Part shown: positions 16,177 through 24,965 of the stretch, in pieces
Position numbering within the stretch: the first letter of the stretch is position 1
Layout of the letters: every line of letters starts with the position of its first letter
Source of the DNA: JAZKAR01 sp040389065
Lineage (GTDB): Bacteria; Pseudomonadota; Gammaproteobacteria; Burkholderiales; Casimicrobiaceae
Assembly (NCBI GenBank): GCA_040389065.1
Contig: JAZKAR010000019.1
Span: forward strand, 62,001 to 126,000
Reading direction: 5' to 3'
Length of the DNA: 64,000 nucleotides
Made by a program: the position numbers and the translations under genes
The notes under the pieces: model-generated
Told to the model about the DNA's origin: nothing
Database searches by the model: none
The model's input: the letters and a program-made list of their open reading frames with translations, nothing else

Positions 16177-16782
16177 ATGTCAATCCTGATTGAACTTATT
16201 GACTGGTGTGCAAGTGCTTTTGCCTGCATGTTAATTTTACGTATTTACTTTAGCTATCACCAGGTTTCATTTTCTCATCCGCTTGGTAACCTTATTCTCC
16301 GTTTTACAAGCCCTGTTTTGCGCCCTTTACGCCGTGTGATTCCACATAACTGGAATTGGTTTGGTGTGGACTGGACGCTTATTTTTGTTGCACTCCTATT
16401 TTTCTGGGGTTGGCATGGCTTAATGTTTTTACTAGAACATGCATCACCCTGGGGCTACTTCTGGCCGCCTCTAGCATGGCTTGCTACACTTGCAAACTCT
16501 GTCTTAGGATTAGTGCATGGGCTTAGCGGCATGTTGTTATGGATGGTATGTTTGCATATTGTACTTTCTTGGGTCAGCAATGCACCAGTTGACTGGCTGC
16601 AACAAGCGGTACAACCTTGGCTGGCTCCACTTCAAAAAGTGCTTCCTTCACTGTATGGACTTGATTTCTCCCCTCTTGCGCTTATTATTGCGTTAAAAGT
16701 AGCCACGCATGTTCTTGAAGAAACGATGCGGATATCACCACCCCGCGGGCTACATGCTTTTTTATCTAGCTCTCCGTTTTGA
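16177..16782 (+). CDS. YggT-family membrane protein
   Basis: 201 residues with four hydrophobic segments arranged as two YGGT repeats. Each repeat pairs a membrane span with a loop of the type seen at LRRVIPHNWNWFGVDWT (first) and LQKVLPSLYGLDFSPLALI (second). YggT proteins are integral membrane proteins of poorly defined function, linked to osmotic or cation stress in some bacteria. Start at the ATG after CTATGGC; length is normal for a two-repeat form. Confidence 0.85.
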   Translation: MSILIELIDWCASAFACMLILRIYFSYHQVSFSHPLGNLILRFTSPVLRPLRRVIPHNWNWFGVDWTLIFVALLFFWGWHGLMFLLEHASPWGYFWPPLAWLATLANSVLGLVHGLSGMLLWMVCLHIVLSWVSNAPVDWLQQAVQPWLAPLQKVLPSLYGLDFSPLALIIALKVATHVLEETMRISPPRGLHAFLSSSPF

Positions 16783-16883
16783 TGTTGTACTAGGGCTTTC
16801 TTTATTCCTCTAAAACCTTCTTATACTCTCTTATGCCTTTTATACCTCTTGCTAATATCTTCACACTTTGAACTAATCATAGA

Positions 16884-17043
16884 TTCCCTCTCCCCTTGAG
16901 GGAGAGGGCTAGGGTGAGGGGGTGGTGGAGTTCAGCTACAAATTTATTTGATTGTTAATTTTATATAAGAACACGATAAAACCACCGAATAAGTAACATT
17001 AACCAACCCCTCACCCTACCCTCTCCCTCAAGGGGAGAGGGAA
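16884..17043. repeat. Palindromic repeat family C, copy 1
   Basis: A 160-bp element with nearly perfect 37-bp terminal inverted repeats. The left end begins ttccctctccccttgaggg and the right end finishes with its complement, each arm being itself a small palindrome (CTCTCCC and GGGAGAG around CTTGAG). The arms surround about 85 bp of AT-rich sequence. The layout is that of a MITE or BIME-like element. It occupies the gap between yggT and rsmD. Confidence 0.8.
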
Positions 17044-17136
17044 AGAACATGACAAAGTATAGGTATAGATTAGGGGCCTTGAAGGGGTGATAGATACTAA
17101 CGCATTCTTTGAAATATAAATAATTGCTCACTCCCA

Positions 17137-17748
17137 ATGAAAAAAACCAATCTTTCTCCACCTAGTAACAAGAGTAAAAAGCCTTCCCAAATGGGAGAAA
17201 TTCGTATAATTGGCGGAATCTACCGCGGTCGAAAACTTAAATTTCCTGCGCTTCCTGGTTTACGCCCTACGCCCGATCGTGTTCGCGAAACTTTGTTTAA
17301 CTGGCTAGGCCAAACACTTGAAGGTTGGCGGGTGCTTGATCTTTTTGCAGGCAGCGGCGCTTTATCATTTGAAGCAGCCTCACGCGGCGCCACTGATATT
17401 ATTGCAATTGAACATCACCCTCAGACTTTTGCAGCCTTAAAACAGAATGCAGAGCTTTTACAAGCGCCTATTCGGTTATTTAATCAAGATGCTGCCTTAG
17501 CGCTTAACCATTTCTCGAGTAGCGATACTCCACGCTTTGATCTTATTGTTGCAGATCCACCTTTTGAAAAAATTGACCAATGGGTGCCTCTTCTGATTGA
17601 ATTTGCTCAACAATATTTGCATCCTTCTGGCTGGCTTTATATTGAAAGCCCTAAACCACTAGACCTTCTCCCAGATGCGCATAAATTGAGGGTTTATCGT
17701 AGCGCAACAGCAGGGCAAGTATGCTACCATCTTTACCAATTGGCTTAG
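17137..17748 (+). CDS. rsmD: RsmD, 16S rRNA (guanine966-N2)-methyltransferase
   Basis: 203 residues. The core starts at IRIIGGIYRGRKLKFP, followed by GLRPTPDRVRETLFNWL, the SAM loop VLDLFAGSGALSFEAAS and the N6/N2-type catalytic motif DPPF (LIVADPPFEK). It methylates a guanine of 16S rRNA during 30S assembly. The first 18 residues are basic and outside the fold; an ATG 54 bases downstream (MGEIRIIGG) is an alternative start. Confidence 0.93.
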   Translation: MKKTNLSPPSNKSKKPSQMGEIRIIGGIYRGRKLKFPALPGLRPTPDRVRETLFNWLGQTLEGWRVLDLFAGSGALSFEAASRGATDIIAIEHHPQTFAALKQNAELLQAPIRLFNQDAALALNHFSSSDTPRFDLIVADPPFEKIDQWVPLLIEFAQQYLHPSGWLYIESPKPLDLLPDAHKLRVYRSATAGQVCYHLYQLA

Positions 17749-17942
17749 TCTGAACTTCAGAGTTGCCGTTTTTTATGTGCTCATCTAATCTTTTATAGGT
17801 GTAAGGCGTGCACAACATTGTTTTAATTTTTAGTTAGAATGACCTCATGCCAGCTAACTTAATCTGATGCCGTATCATTGCTAGGTATGGAGCACGCTTG
17901 CAAGAGGTTAGATTTGCCGACTATTTTAGTAAACGGATTAAC

Positions 17943-18899
17943 ATGCTCACGTTCCAACAACTGATATTGAAATTACAAAACTATTGGGATCAACAAGGCT
18001 GTGCATTACTTCAGCCCTATGACATAGAAGTAGGAGCCGGCACGTTTCACACGGCTACATTCTTACGTGCACTTGGGCCAGAGCCTTGGAAAGCAGCCTA
18101 CGTACAACCTTCACGCCGCCCAAAAGACGGGCGCTATGGTGAGAACCCCAATCGGTTACAACATTATTATCAATATCAAGTTGTTTTAAAACCCTCACCC
18201 GATGATATTCAAGATCTGTACTTAGGGTCACTTAAAGCAATTGGCCTTAATTTAAATGAACATGATGTTCGCTTCGTCGAAGACGACTGGGAATCACCGA
18301 CATTAGGTGCATGGGGACTCGGTTGGGAAGTATGGCTTGATGGAATGGAAGTTACTCAATTTACCTATTTTCAGGAAGTTGGGGGCATTAGCTGTAAGCC
18401 GGTATTAGGCGAAATCACCTATGGATTAGAACGCCTTGCCATGTATATACAAGGTGTTAACAACGTTTATGATCTTATATGGACGCATGATCCTCATACA
18501 GGGCAAACACTCAGCTATGGCGATGTGTATCATCAAAATGAAGTAGAACAGTCTACTTATAATTTTGAATATGCTGATGTAAATTGGTTACTAAGCCAAT
18601 TTAATCACTATGAAGCCCAGGCTAATCGCCTGATGGAAAATAACTTATCGCTTCCCGCCTTCGAAATGGTCATGAAGTGCTCTCATACTTTTAATTTATT
18701 AGATGCACGCGGTGCTATTTCTGTTACTGAGCGCGCAGGCTATATTGCCCGAGTACGTGTATTAGCACGAGCAGTCGCTCAATCGTATTATCAAAGCCGT
18801 GAGGCCCTAGGTTTCCCTATGTTAAAAACCACAGACGCAATTGCCCATACTGCCCCTACAGAAGCATCGCCCATCATCAACCAAAGGGAGGGCGCATAA
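17943..18899 (+). CDS. glyQ: GlyQ, glycyl-tRNA synthetase alpha subunit
   Basis: 318 residues from the ATG at 17943, chosen because MLTFQQLILKLQNYWDQQGC is the family's usual N-terminus; a TTG 45 bases upstream is open but unlikely. The class II catalytic core is clear: GAGTFHTATFLRALGPEPW, QPSRRPKDGRYGENPNR and GLERLAMYIQG. With GlyS it charges tRNA-Gly. Its stop overlaps the glyS start by one base. Confidence 0.96.
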   Translation: MLTFQQLILKLQNYWDQQGCALLQPYDIEVGAGTFHTATFLRALGPEPWKAAYVQPSRRPKDGRYGENPNRLQHYYQYQVVLKPSPDDIQDLYLGSLKAIGLNLNEHDVRFVEDDWESPTLGAWGLGWEVWLDGMEVTQFTYFQEVGGISCKPVLGEITYGLERLAMYIQGVNNVYDLIWTHDPHTGQTLSYGDVYHQNEVEQSTYNFEYADVNWLLSQFNHYEAQANRLMENNLSLPAFEMVMKCSHTFNLLDARGAISVTERAGYIARVRVLARAVAQSYYQSREALGFPMLKTTDAIAHTAPTEASPIINQREGA

Positions 18900-21061
18900 T
18901 GTCTCAATCTGCTGCTCCCATTTCAACTGCCCCCTCAAAAAGTTCTTCTTTATTGATAGAGCTATTAACCGAAGAACTTCCTCCCAAATCTTTATGGCGC
19001 CTTGCCCAGAGTTTTGCTGAAAATATTTTAGCAGGGCTGCAACAACACCAGCTTGCCTCTGACGCTGCCGTTGCTACACCGTTTGCCACACCGCGCCGCT
19101 TAGCGGTACGCATTGATGCAGTATATGAACAGCAACCCGATGGCACTGTTCGTAAGCGAGGCCCAGCAGTTGCAAGTGGCCTTACTGAACAAGGGCAACC
19201 TACCCCTGCGCTATTGGGTTTTTTAAAAAGTTGTTCAATAACTTTCGATAAGCTGACGCAAGAAGAACAAAACGGTCATCTGTATTTCTTCTTTGAAGCT
19301 AAACATATTGGTAAACCTCTTGCAGAGTATTTGGGTGCTATTTTAGAAACTGCTGTTAAAAAATTACCCATCTCTAAGACCATGCGCTGGGGCGCTTCTA
19401 CCGAGAGTTTTGTACGGCCTGTACATAGCGTTGTTGCCCTATATGGCAATCAAGTTGTACCTTTAGCGTTGCTTAGTCATCAAAGCGGTCGCGAAACCCG
19501 CGGGCATCGTTTAATGGCAACACGTTCTAGCCTATCGATTACCAACGCCACGACGTATGAAAACGAGCTGGAAGCCGAAGGCTACGTAATTGCTAACTAT
19601 GAAGATCGAAAAAATCGTATTAAAGAAGCGTTGCTCGCTACGCTGCAAGACAATGAAGTGATTGTAATGCCTCCTGCATTGCTTGATGAAGTTTGCGGCT
19701 TAGTAGAGTACCCCGTCGTTTTACGCGGCAACTTTGATGAACGCTTTCTAGCGATTCCTAAAGAAGTTTTAATTCTTTCCATGCAAACGCATCAACGCTA
19801 TTTTGCGATTGAGAACAAAGAAGGTAACTTAACCCCTTCTTTTCTTTTAGTAAGCAACATTCGTACCGAAGACCCCTCTAAAATTATTGAGGGAAACCAA
19901 CGTGTGCTGCGAGCGCGCCTTTCTGATGCGCAATTTTTCTTTCAGCAAGATAAAAAAACACCGCTTCGTGAACGTGCAAAACAATTAAAAACTGTTATTT
20001 ATCACCAAAAATTAGGAACGCAAGCAGAGCGTGTAGAGCGTGTTAAACAATTAGCCATTCAAATTTATGCGCCTTTCCGCAATGCTTGGCAGTTGCCACC
20101 TGATCGACTTGAAGAAGCGATTGATATCGCTAAAGCAGATTTACTTTCGGATATGGTAGGCGAGTTTCCTGAACTACAAGGCGTTATTGGCAGTTATTAT
20201 GCTGAACAAGAAGGCTTTCACCCCAATATTGTTTTGGCGTTACGTGAGCAATATCAGCTGAAATTCGATGGTCTTACACTTGCACCTGCACAACGTGAAC
20301 GTGCCTTGCTAAGTGTTGTTATCCGCGTAGCTGATCGTATAGAAACATTAGTTGGTTTATATGGAATTGGATTAATTCCCACAGGCGATAGAGATCCGTT
20401 TGCGCTAAGGCGATGTGCTTTTGTCATATTGGATTCATTAGAGTGGCTCTGCCAAGAAGCACGCGCAGGCCGCCTTGCCCCTCTTCGATTACCTGCTATT
20501 AAAAACTGGCTTAATTTAGGCATGGGTGTTTTTGCTCCCGGCAAGCTGACAGAAAGTGGCGATGCCATGTTTGAGTTTATTCTTGAACGTGTTCGCCAGC
20601 GCTTAACTCAAGATTACCCAGCTGAAGTAGTAGAAGCTGTTCTTAGCTCTCCCGCTTCTGTCGCCGAAGCTCGCTTAAGAGTAGAAGCGTTATCTAAAAA
20701 TATTGATAGCGCAGCACTTAGAGCCTTAGCCCAAGCCCATAAACGTGTGCAAAATCTATTGAAAAAAACCGATTTAACCTCTTTACCTGCGGTGGATCCC
20801 ATTCATTTTCAAAGCAATGCAGAACAATCACTATGGGATGCTTTACAAGCTTTAACACCTAACTGTGAATCCATGTTAAGTACCTTACATATTGAAGCGG
20901 CAATTGATACATTAGCCGAATTAGCAGCCCCTGTTGATCGTTTTTTTAATGAGGTTATGGTCATGGCGGATAACCCGGTTATTCGCGCTAATCGTTTAGC
21001 GTTATTAGCGACCTTGGATGGTTTAATACTTTCGGTTGCACATTTAGCTGTGCTCGCATAA
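18899..21061 (+). CDS. glyS: GlyS, glycyl-tRNA synthetase beta subunit
   Basis: 720 residues, the normal length. The N-terminus LLIELLTEELPPKSL and the segment MRWGASTESFVRPVHSVVAL are family signatures. The HD-like region (RVADRIETLVGLYGIGLIPT, GDRDPFALRR) and a C-terminal anticodon-binding DALR-like helical region follow. It works as an alpha2beta2 enzyme with GlyQ. The order glyQ-glyS-gmhB-plsC is the Burkholderiales arrangement. Confidence 0.96.
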   Translation: MSQSAAPISTAPSKSSSLLIELLTEELPPKSLWRLAQSFAENILAGLQQHQLASDAAVATPFATPRRLAVRIDAVYEQQPDGTVRKRGPAVASGLTEQGQPTPALLGFLKSCSITFDKLTQEEQNGHLYFFFEAKHIGKPLAEYLGAILETAVKKLPISKTMRWGASTESFVRPVHSVVALYGNQVVPLALLSHQSGRETRGHRLMATRSSLSITNATTYENELEAEGYVIANYEDRKNRIKEALLATLQDNEVIVMPPALLDEVCGLVEYPVVLRGNFDERFLAIPKEVLILSMQTHQRYFAIENKEGNLTPSFLLVSNIRTEDPSKIIEGNQRVLRARLSDAQFFFQQDKKTPLRERAKQLKTVIYHQKLGTQAERVERVKQLAIQIYAPFRNAWQLPPDRLEEAIDIAKADLLSDMVGEFPELQGVIGSYYAEQEGFHPNIVLALREQYQLKFDGLTLAPAQRERALLSVVIRVADRIETLVGLYGIGLIPTGDRDPFALRRCAFVILDSLEWLCQEARAGRLAPLRLPAIKNWLNLGMGVFAPGKLTESGDAMFEFILERVRQRLTQDYPAEVVEAVLSSPASVAEARLRVEALSKNIDSAALRALAQAHKRVQNLLKKTDLTSLPAVDPIHFQSNAEQSLWDALQALTPNCESMLSTLHIEAAIDTLAELAAPVDRFFNEVMVMADNPVIRANRLALLATLDGLILSVAHLAVLA

Positions 21062-21089
21062 CTCAGGTTCATATCACAAAGGTCATTTC

Positions 21090-21665
21090 ATGAAGTTGAT
21101 TGTTCTTGATCGCGATGGAGTTATTAACCAAGACAGCGACCGTTTTATTAAAAATCCTGATGAATGGGTGCCCATTGAAGGAAGCTTGGAAGCGATTTCT
21201 AGACTCACGCATGCCAATTTTCATGTTGTTGTCGCCACGAATCAATCAGGAATAGGACGCGGTTTATTTGATATTGATGCTTTAAACCGCATTCATCAAA
21301 AAATGCATAAAATGGTTGCTACTGCAGGAGGGTTAATTGAGGCTGTCTTTTTTTGCCCTCATAGCGCAGAAAGCAGATGCGAGTGCCGAAAACCTAAACC
21401 AGGAATGCTTCATGAAATTGAGCGGCGCTATGGAATTTCTATCAAAGGCGTACCTTTCGTCGGTGATAGTTTAAGAGATTTACAAGCAGCCGTTAGCGCA
21501 CATGCCCTTCCTTTTCTGGTTTTAACCGGCAAAGGTGAAAAAACACTGGAACAAGGCAACTTACCGCCCCATACACGCATTTTTCCTTCTTTAGCAGCTG
21601 TTGTTGATACATTGCTTCTTGAAGAAGAAGAATTACTTGAGCAAGGGGAGTCAGAAGCCTCGTGA
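21090..21665 (+). CDS. gmhB: GmhB, D-glycero-beta-D-manno-heptose-1,7-bisphosphate 7-phosphatase
   Basis: 191 residues, HAD superfamily. Motif I is VLDRDGVINQDSD, motif II ATNQSGIGRG, the zinc loop FFCPHSAESRCECRKPKPG, and motif IV FVGDSLRDLQAA. It removes the 7-phosphate in ADP-heptose synthesis for the lipopolysaccharide core, which implies a heptose-containing core. Its stop overlaps the plsC start (GTGA), so the two are coupled. Confidence 0.93.
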   Translation: MKLIVLDRDGVINQDSDRFIKNPDEWVPIEGSLEAISRLTHANFHVVVATNQSGIGRGLFDIDALNRIHQKMHKMVATAGGLIEAVFFCPHSAESRCECRKPKPGMLHEIERRYGISIKGVPFVGDSLRDLQAAVSAHALPFLVLTGKGEKTLEQGNLPPHTRIFPSLAAVVDTLLLEEEELLEQGESEAS

Positions 21666-22405
21666 GTGATCGCCCTTCCTCTTTTTCCATTGCGCTACGT
21701 TCTATTCTATTTCATCTGTGTGTCGCGTTAATTACCCCTCCTTACGCTGTTTTTGCCTGCTTACTTTTTCCGCTACCTCATCAGTTGCGCTACAAACTTA
21801 TTACGGGGTGGACACGTCTAATTATTTTTTTCGCACGCACTCTATGCGGCATTCGCTTTAATATTAAAGGAACTGAGCATCTGCCTAGCCAACCTTGTAT
21901 TCTTGCCTTAAAGCATAGTTCAGCATGGGAAACGTTTGCTGCACAATTAATTTTTCCGCCGCAAGTATGGGTACTTAAACGAGAACTTTTATGGATACCC
22001 TTTTTTGGATGGGGCTTATGGCAGTTACAACCCATTGCAATTAATCGCTCATCAGGTGCAAAAGCAATGCGCCAAATGATTCAGCAAGCTAATGATCGAA
22101 TAAAAAAAGGGTTATGGATTGTCGTTTTTCCTGAAGGTACCCGATCGCTTCCTGGCGAGCGTATCGAATATAAATCAGGCGCTGCGCATCTCGCGCGCTC
22201 ATTAAATATCCCCTTGGTTCCGGTGGCTCACAATGCAGGGTATTTATGGCCTAAAAATGATTGGAGGCGTTACCCGGGTGAGATCACCATCGAAATTGGT
22301 ACTCCTCTTTTACCTGATCATTTTCAGAATGCTAAAGTGCATACGCAACACTTAGAAGAATGGATTGAAGGAACTGTTCATCAACTAGGCAATCCCCGCT
22401 TATAA
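21662..22405 (+). CDS. PlsC-family 1-acylglycerol-3-phosphate acyltransferase
   Basis: 247 residues with a GTG start. Two hydrophobic N-terminal segments anchor it to the inner membrane. The acyltransferase block I reads LKHSSAWETF, an HX4E form of the usual HX4D, as is common in the version next to gmhB in Burkholderiales. Block III is VVFPEGTRSLPGE and block IV IPLVPVAHNAG. It makes phosphatidic acid from lysophosphatidic acid; another lipid acceptor cannot be excluded. Confidence 0.88.
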   Translation: MSDRPSSFSIALRSILFHLCVALITPPYAVFACLLFPLPHQLRYKLITGWTRLIIFFARTLCGIRFNIKGTEHLPSQPCILALKHSSAWETFAAQLIFPPQVWVLKRELLWIPFFGWGLWQLQPIAINRSSGAKAMRQMIQQANDRIKKGLWIVVFPEGTRSLPGERIEYKSGAAHLARSLNIPLVPVAHNAGYLWPKNDWRRYPGEITIEIGTPLLPDHFQNAKVHTQHLEEWIEGTVHQLGNPRL

Positions 22406-23067
22406 ATATTACCAATTATTTACATTTAAACCCTAAATAAATTACCATTTTAGCCGATAATATTTCATAAGTACCATTTTGTAAGACTATTAAATAAACA
22501 TTTATTATATGTGTCACGTGCTGATTAATAATATTAAGACTAGCATTTGAATGGCGCCTATTTAGCAGGTGCAATGTTATTAAAAATTTGCATTTTAAGC
22601 CTTTACATTCTCTACATAAGGCTTGAAATTATTATGTCAACATGTTTAAATATCAGGATTTTATAAAAAATCCATTTTTTTGAATCACAAAGCGTGAAGC
22701 ATTAATAACTACTCGTTTACAATCGGGTTCTATCATTGATGATGCACTCTAGAGCAAGCGGGTTCAAAAAGAGGTAAATGATCACACATATAATAAGTAA
22801 AAATCATTGCCAATATTGGCAGACAATTGTTACTTGCTTTTATCATTTGTTATCAATAATTATATAGATTGCCTCAGAAAATAGATTGACTCTGAAGCAG
22901 CAATACCATTATGCATAATGGCATGATAAAGCAGCCTTTTTCTAATCATTTTCAACGTTTAAAGGAGAACAAATACCGCGCTTTGAAGTCTTGGAAAATA
23001 ATATACTCCTCTGACCATTCATTACAGCAGAGGCACGCACCATTTCTTCTATTTTGGAGGATTCTCA
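22406..23067. other. Long AT-rich intergenic gap
   Basis: 662 bp without a convincing gene. Short open frames here have no ribosome binding sites or family likeness. A 16-bp palindrome, ccattatgcataatgg, lies at 22906-22921. A GGAGG-type ribosome binding site at its right end serves the inhibitor gene. None of repeat families A-D is present. Confidence 0.4.
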
Positions 23068-23379
23068 ATGATACCGAAAACTCATCATTTTCAACTTGAC
23101 CACGCCACCAAAAAAGCACATATCGGCAACACCGATATTATTAGTGTTGAACTGCCCGAAAGCCCCACAACAGGCTATCGCTGGCAATTAGCTCCCCATG
23201 TAAAATTGCCGGGGCTAAACTTAATTGACCAACAATTTAAAGTTAATCTAGCGCAAAACTCAGGTGTACGAACCTTTGTATTTCGTCCTACAGGCGAACG
23301 AACCGAAGCACAACTTCATTTTTGTCTGAAGCGTGCAGCGGATGCATACCGAAATAGTCTGCAAGAATTCGGCCTAGAT
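23068..23379 (+). CDS. Chagasin-type (I42) protease inhibitor, cut by the assembly gap
   Basis: 104 residues are readable before the run of N. The fold marks of the I42 family are present: the first loop VELPESPTTGYRWQL with its PTTGY core, and the later GVRTFVFRP strand. Chagasin-like proteins block papain-type cysteine proteases by inserting three loops into the active site. A TTGGAGGA ribosome binding site supports the start. No signal peptide is visible, unlike many bacterial members, so it may act in the cytoplasm. The C-terminal residues are lost in the gap at 23380-23389. Confidence 0.75.
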
Positions 23380-23389
23380 NNNNNNNNNN
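23380..23389. other. Assembly gap (10 N)
   Basis: Ten consecutive N at 23380-23389. The true length missing is unknown; it truncates the inhibitor gene. The sequence after it leads directly into bioA. Confidence 0.99.
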
Positions 23390-23441
23390 TATTGATGTTG
23401 TACCATCGACTAACTAAAACAGTTTGTACTACAATGTTGCC

Positions 23442-24821
23442 ATGAGCGACATACCATTTTCATTCAGCCCACCCCTAGCTGAACACAACGATCTCAATAC
23501 CCATTGGTTACAACGGAGCCTGCAATCCGTCTGGCATCCCTGCACACAAATGCAGCACCATCCCCAGTTGCCGCTGGTACCCATTCAGCGGGCACAAGGT
23601 ACATGGCTCTTCGATTTTAATGGCAATCGAATTCTCGATGCCATCAGTTCTTGGTGGGTGAACGTGCTAGGGCATGCTCACCCCCACATCACTGCGGCTA
23701 TCCATAAACAAGTTGATACGTTATCACATGTTATGCTTGCCGGATTTACACACACACCTGTTATAGAACTTTCTGAACGGCTTGCTGATCTTGCACCTGT
23801 AGGATTAGGGCATAGCTTTTATGCATCTGATGGCGCCTCTGCCATCGAAATTGCTTTAAAAATGAGCCTGCATACTTGGCATCAGCAAGGTTTTCCGCAA
23901 AAGAAACGATTTGCTTATTTAGCAAAAAGTTATCATGGCGAAACCGCTGGCGCGTTATCTGTTACAGATGTGCCCCTCTTTCGTCAAAACTATCAAGACT
24001 TACTATCGCATCAACATATACAGTTACCAACGCCTGACCCACGTTTATTAGACCCTGACGCTAAGGTATTAGACCCTGAAGGTTCACTTGCTGCAGAAGC
24101 AGCCGCGCTGAGTTTAAAAAAAGTTGAGGCTATTTTAGAAGAACAGCATATTCATTTAGCTGCCATTATTGTAGAGCCTTTAGTACAAGGTGCAACAGGC
24201 ATGCTGATGTATCACAGTGCATATCTAAAAGGTTTACAGGCGCTATGTAATTATTATGATATTCATTTAATTGCAGATGAAATCATGACAGGCTTTGGGC
24301 GTACGGGCACGCTCTTTGCCTGTGAACAAGCCAATTTAACACCTGATTTTTTATGTTTATCAAAAGGGATTACTAGCGGAACACTACCTCTTTCTGTGGT
24401 GATGACAACAGATCGAACATTTGAAACTTTTTACCGCCCAGAGTTTCATAAAGGCTTTTTACACTCTCATTCCTATACTGGCAACCCTATTGCTTGTGCA
24501 GCTGCTGGTGCGGTGTTAGATGTTTTTGAGCACGACAAAATCATTTTAAAAAATCAAATGTTGAGCCAAAAAATAGCACAACATGCACAATCGCTTTCGC
24601 AGTATCCCTCTATTCGACACCTGCGCCAACGCGGTTTGATTCTAGCCTTCGATTATCACGGCGCTAGCCCTAGCTGGAGTAGTAATATATTTAAAACAGC
24701 TCTTCAGCATGAAGTGTTATTACGCCCTATTGGCAATACCTTATATATTATGCCGCCTTATTGTATTACTGACGAAGAGCTTACTGTTCTATTTAATGCT
24801 ATTCATCAATGCCTGAGTTAA
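23442..24821 (+). CDS. bioA: BioA, adenosylmethionine-8-amino-7-oxononanoate aminotransferase
   Basis: 459 residues from the ATG at 23442; a TTG 18 bases upstream is open but less likely. This PLP enzyme converts KAPA to DAPA in biotin synthesis. Visible marks: SVWHPCTQMQHH near the N-terminus, AISSWWVNVLGHAHP, the PLP-binding HLIADEIMTGFGRTG, the Schiff-base lysine in CLSKGITSGTLPLS, and HSHSYTGNPIACAAA. An extra segment with repeated LLDPDAKVLDPEG lies near residue 200. No other bio gene adjoins it, though the gap just upstream could hide one. Confidence 0.93.
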   Translation: MSDIPFSFSPPLAEHNDLNTHWLQRSLQSVWHPCTQMQHHPQLPLVPIQRAQGTWLFDFNGNRILDAISSWWVNVLGHAHPHITAAIHKQVDTLSHVMLAGFTHTPVIELSERLADLAPVGLGHSFYASDGASAIEIALKMSLHTWHQQGFPQKKRFAYLAKSYHGETAGALSVTDVPLFRQNYQDLLSHQHIQLPTPDPRLLDPDAKVLDPEGSLAAEAAALSLKKVEAILEEQHIHLAAIIVEPLVQGATGMLMYHSAYLKGLQALCNYYDIHLIADEIMTGFGRTGTLFACEQANLTPDFLCLSKGITSGTLPLSVVMTTDRTFETFYRPEFHKGFLHSHSYTGNPIACAAAGAVLDVFEHDKIILKNQMLSQKIAQHAQSLSQYPSIRHLRQRGLILAFDYHGASPSWSSNIFKTALQHEVLLRPIGNTLYIMPPYCITDEELTVLFNAIHQCLS

Positions 24822-24822
24822 T

Positions 24823-24964
24823 AGATATGTTCCGATTGAAGATTTCTGCTTGCTGCAAAAGGGAGTTGCTGTGCTTCCGGTGCTCATTTACCTTAGTAAA
24901 CTCCGCTCCGGTTCTCGCAAAATCCCTTTTTCGCCAGCGCATAAACATCAATCGGAACATATCT
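24823..24964. repeat. Palindromic repeat family B, copy 1
   Basis: A 142-bp element with 17-bp terminal inverted repeats (agatatgttccgattga and its complement at 24948-24964) and a second inner hairpin (ccggtgctcatttac/gtaaactccgctccgg). It fills the whole gap between the bioA stop and the priA start, so any priA leader from this side is made of it. It is about 80% identical by eye to the copy at 62900-63042. Confidence 0.85.
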
Positions 24965-24965
24965 C

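Noticed and set aside
17898..17942. Upstream TTG start for glyQ
   Set aside because: Adds residues outside the conserved family start; the ATG at 17943 gives the standard N-terminus.
22911..23099. 62-codon frame on the plus strand overlapping the inhibitor start
   Set aside because: No ribosome binding site, no family likeness, and it overlaps the well-supported inhibitor gene start in another frame.
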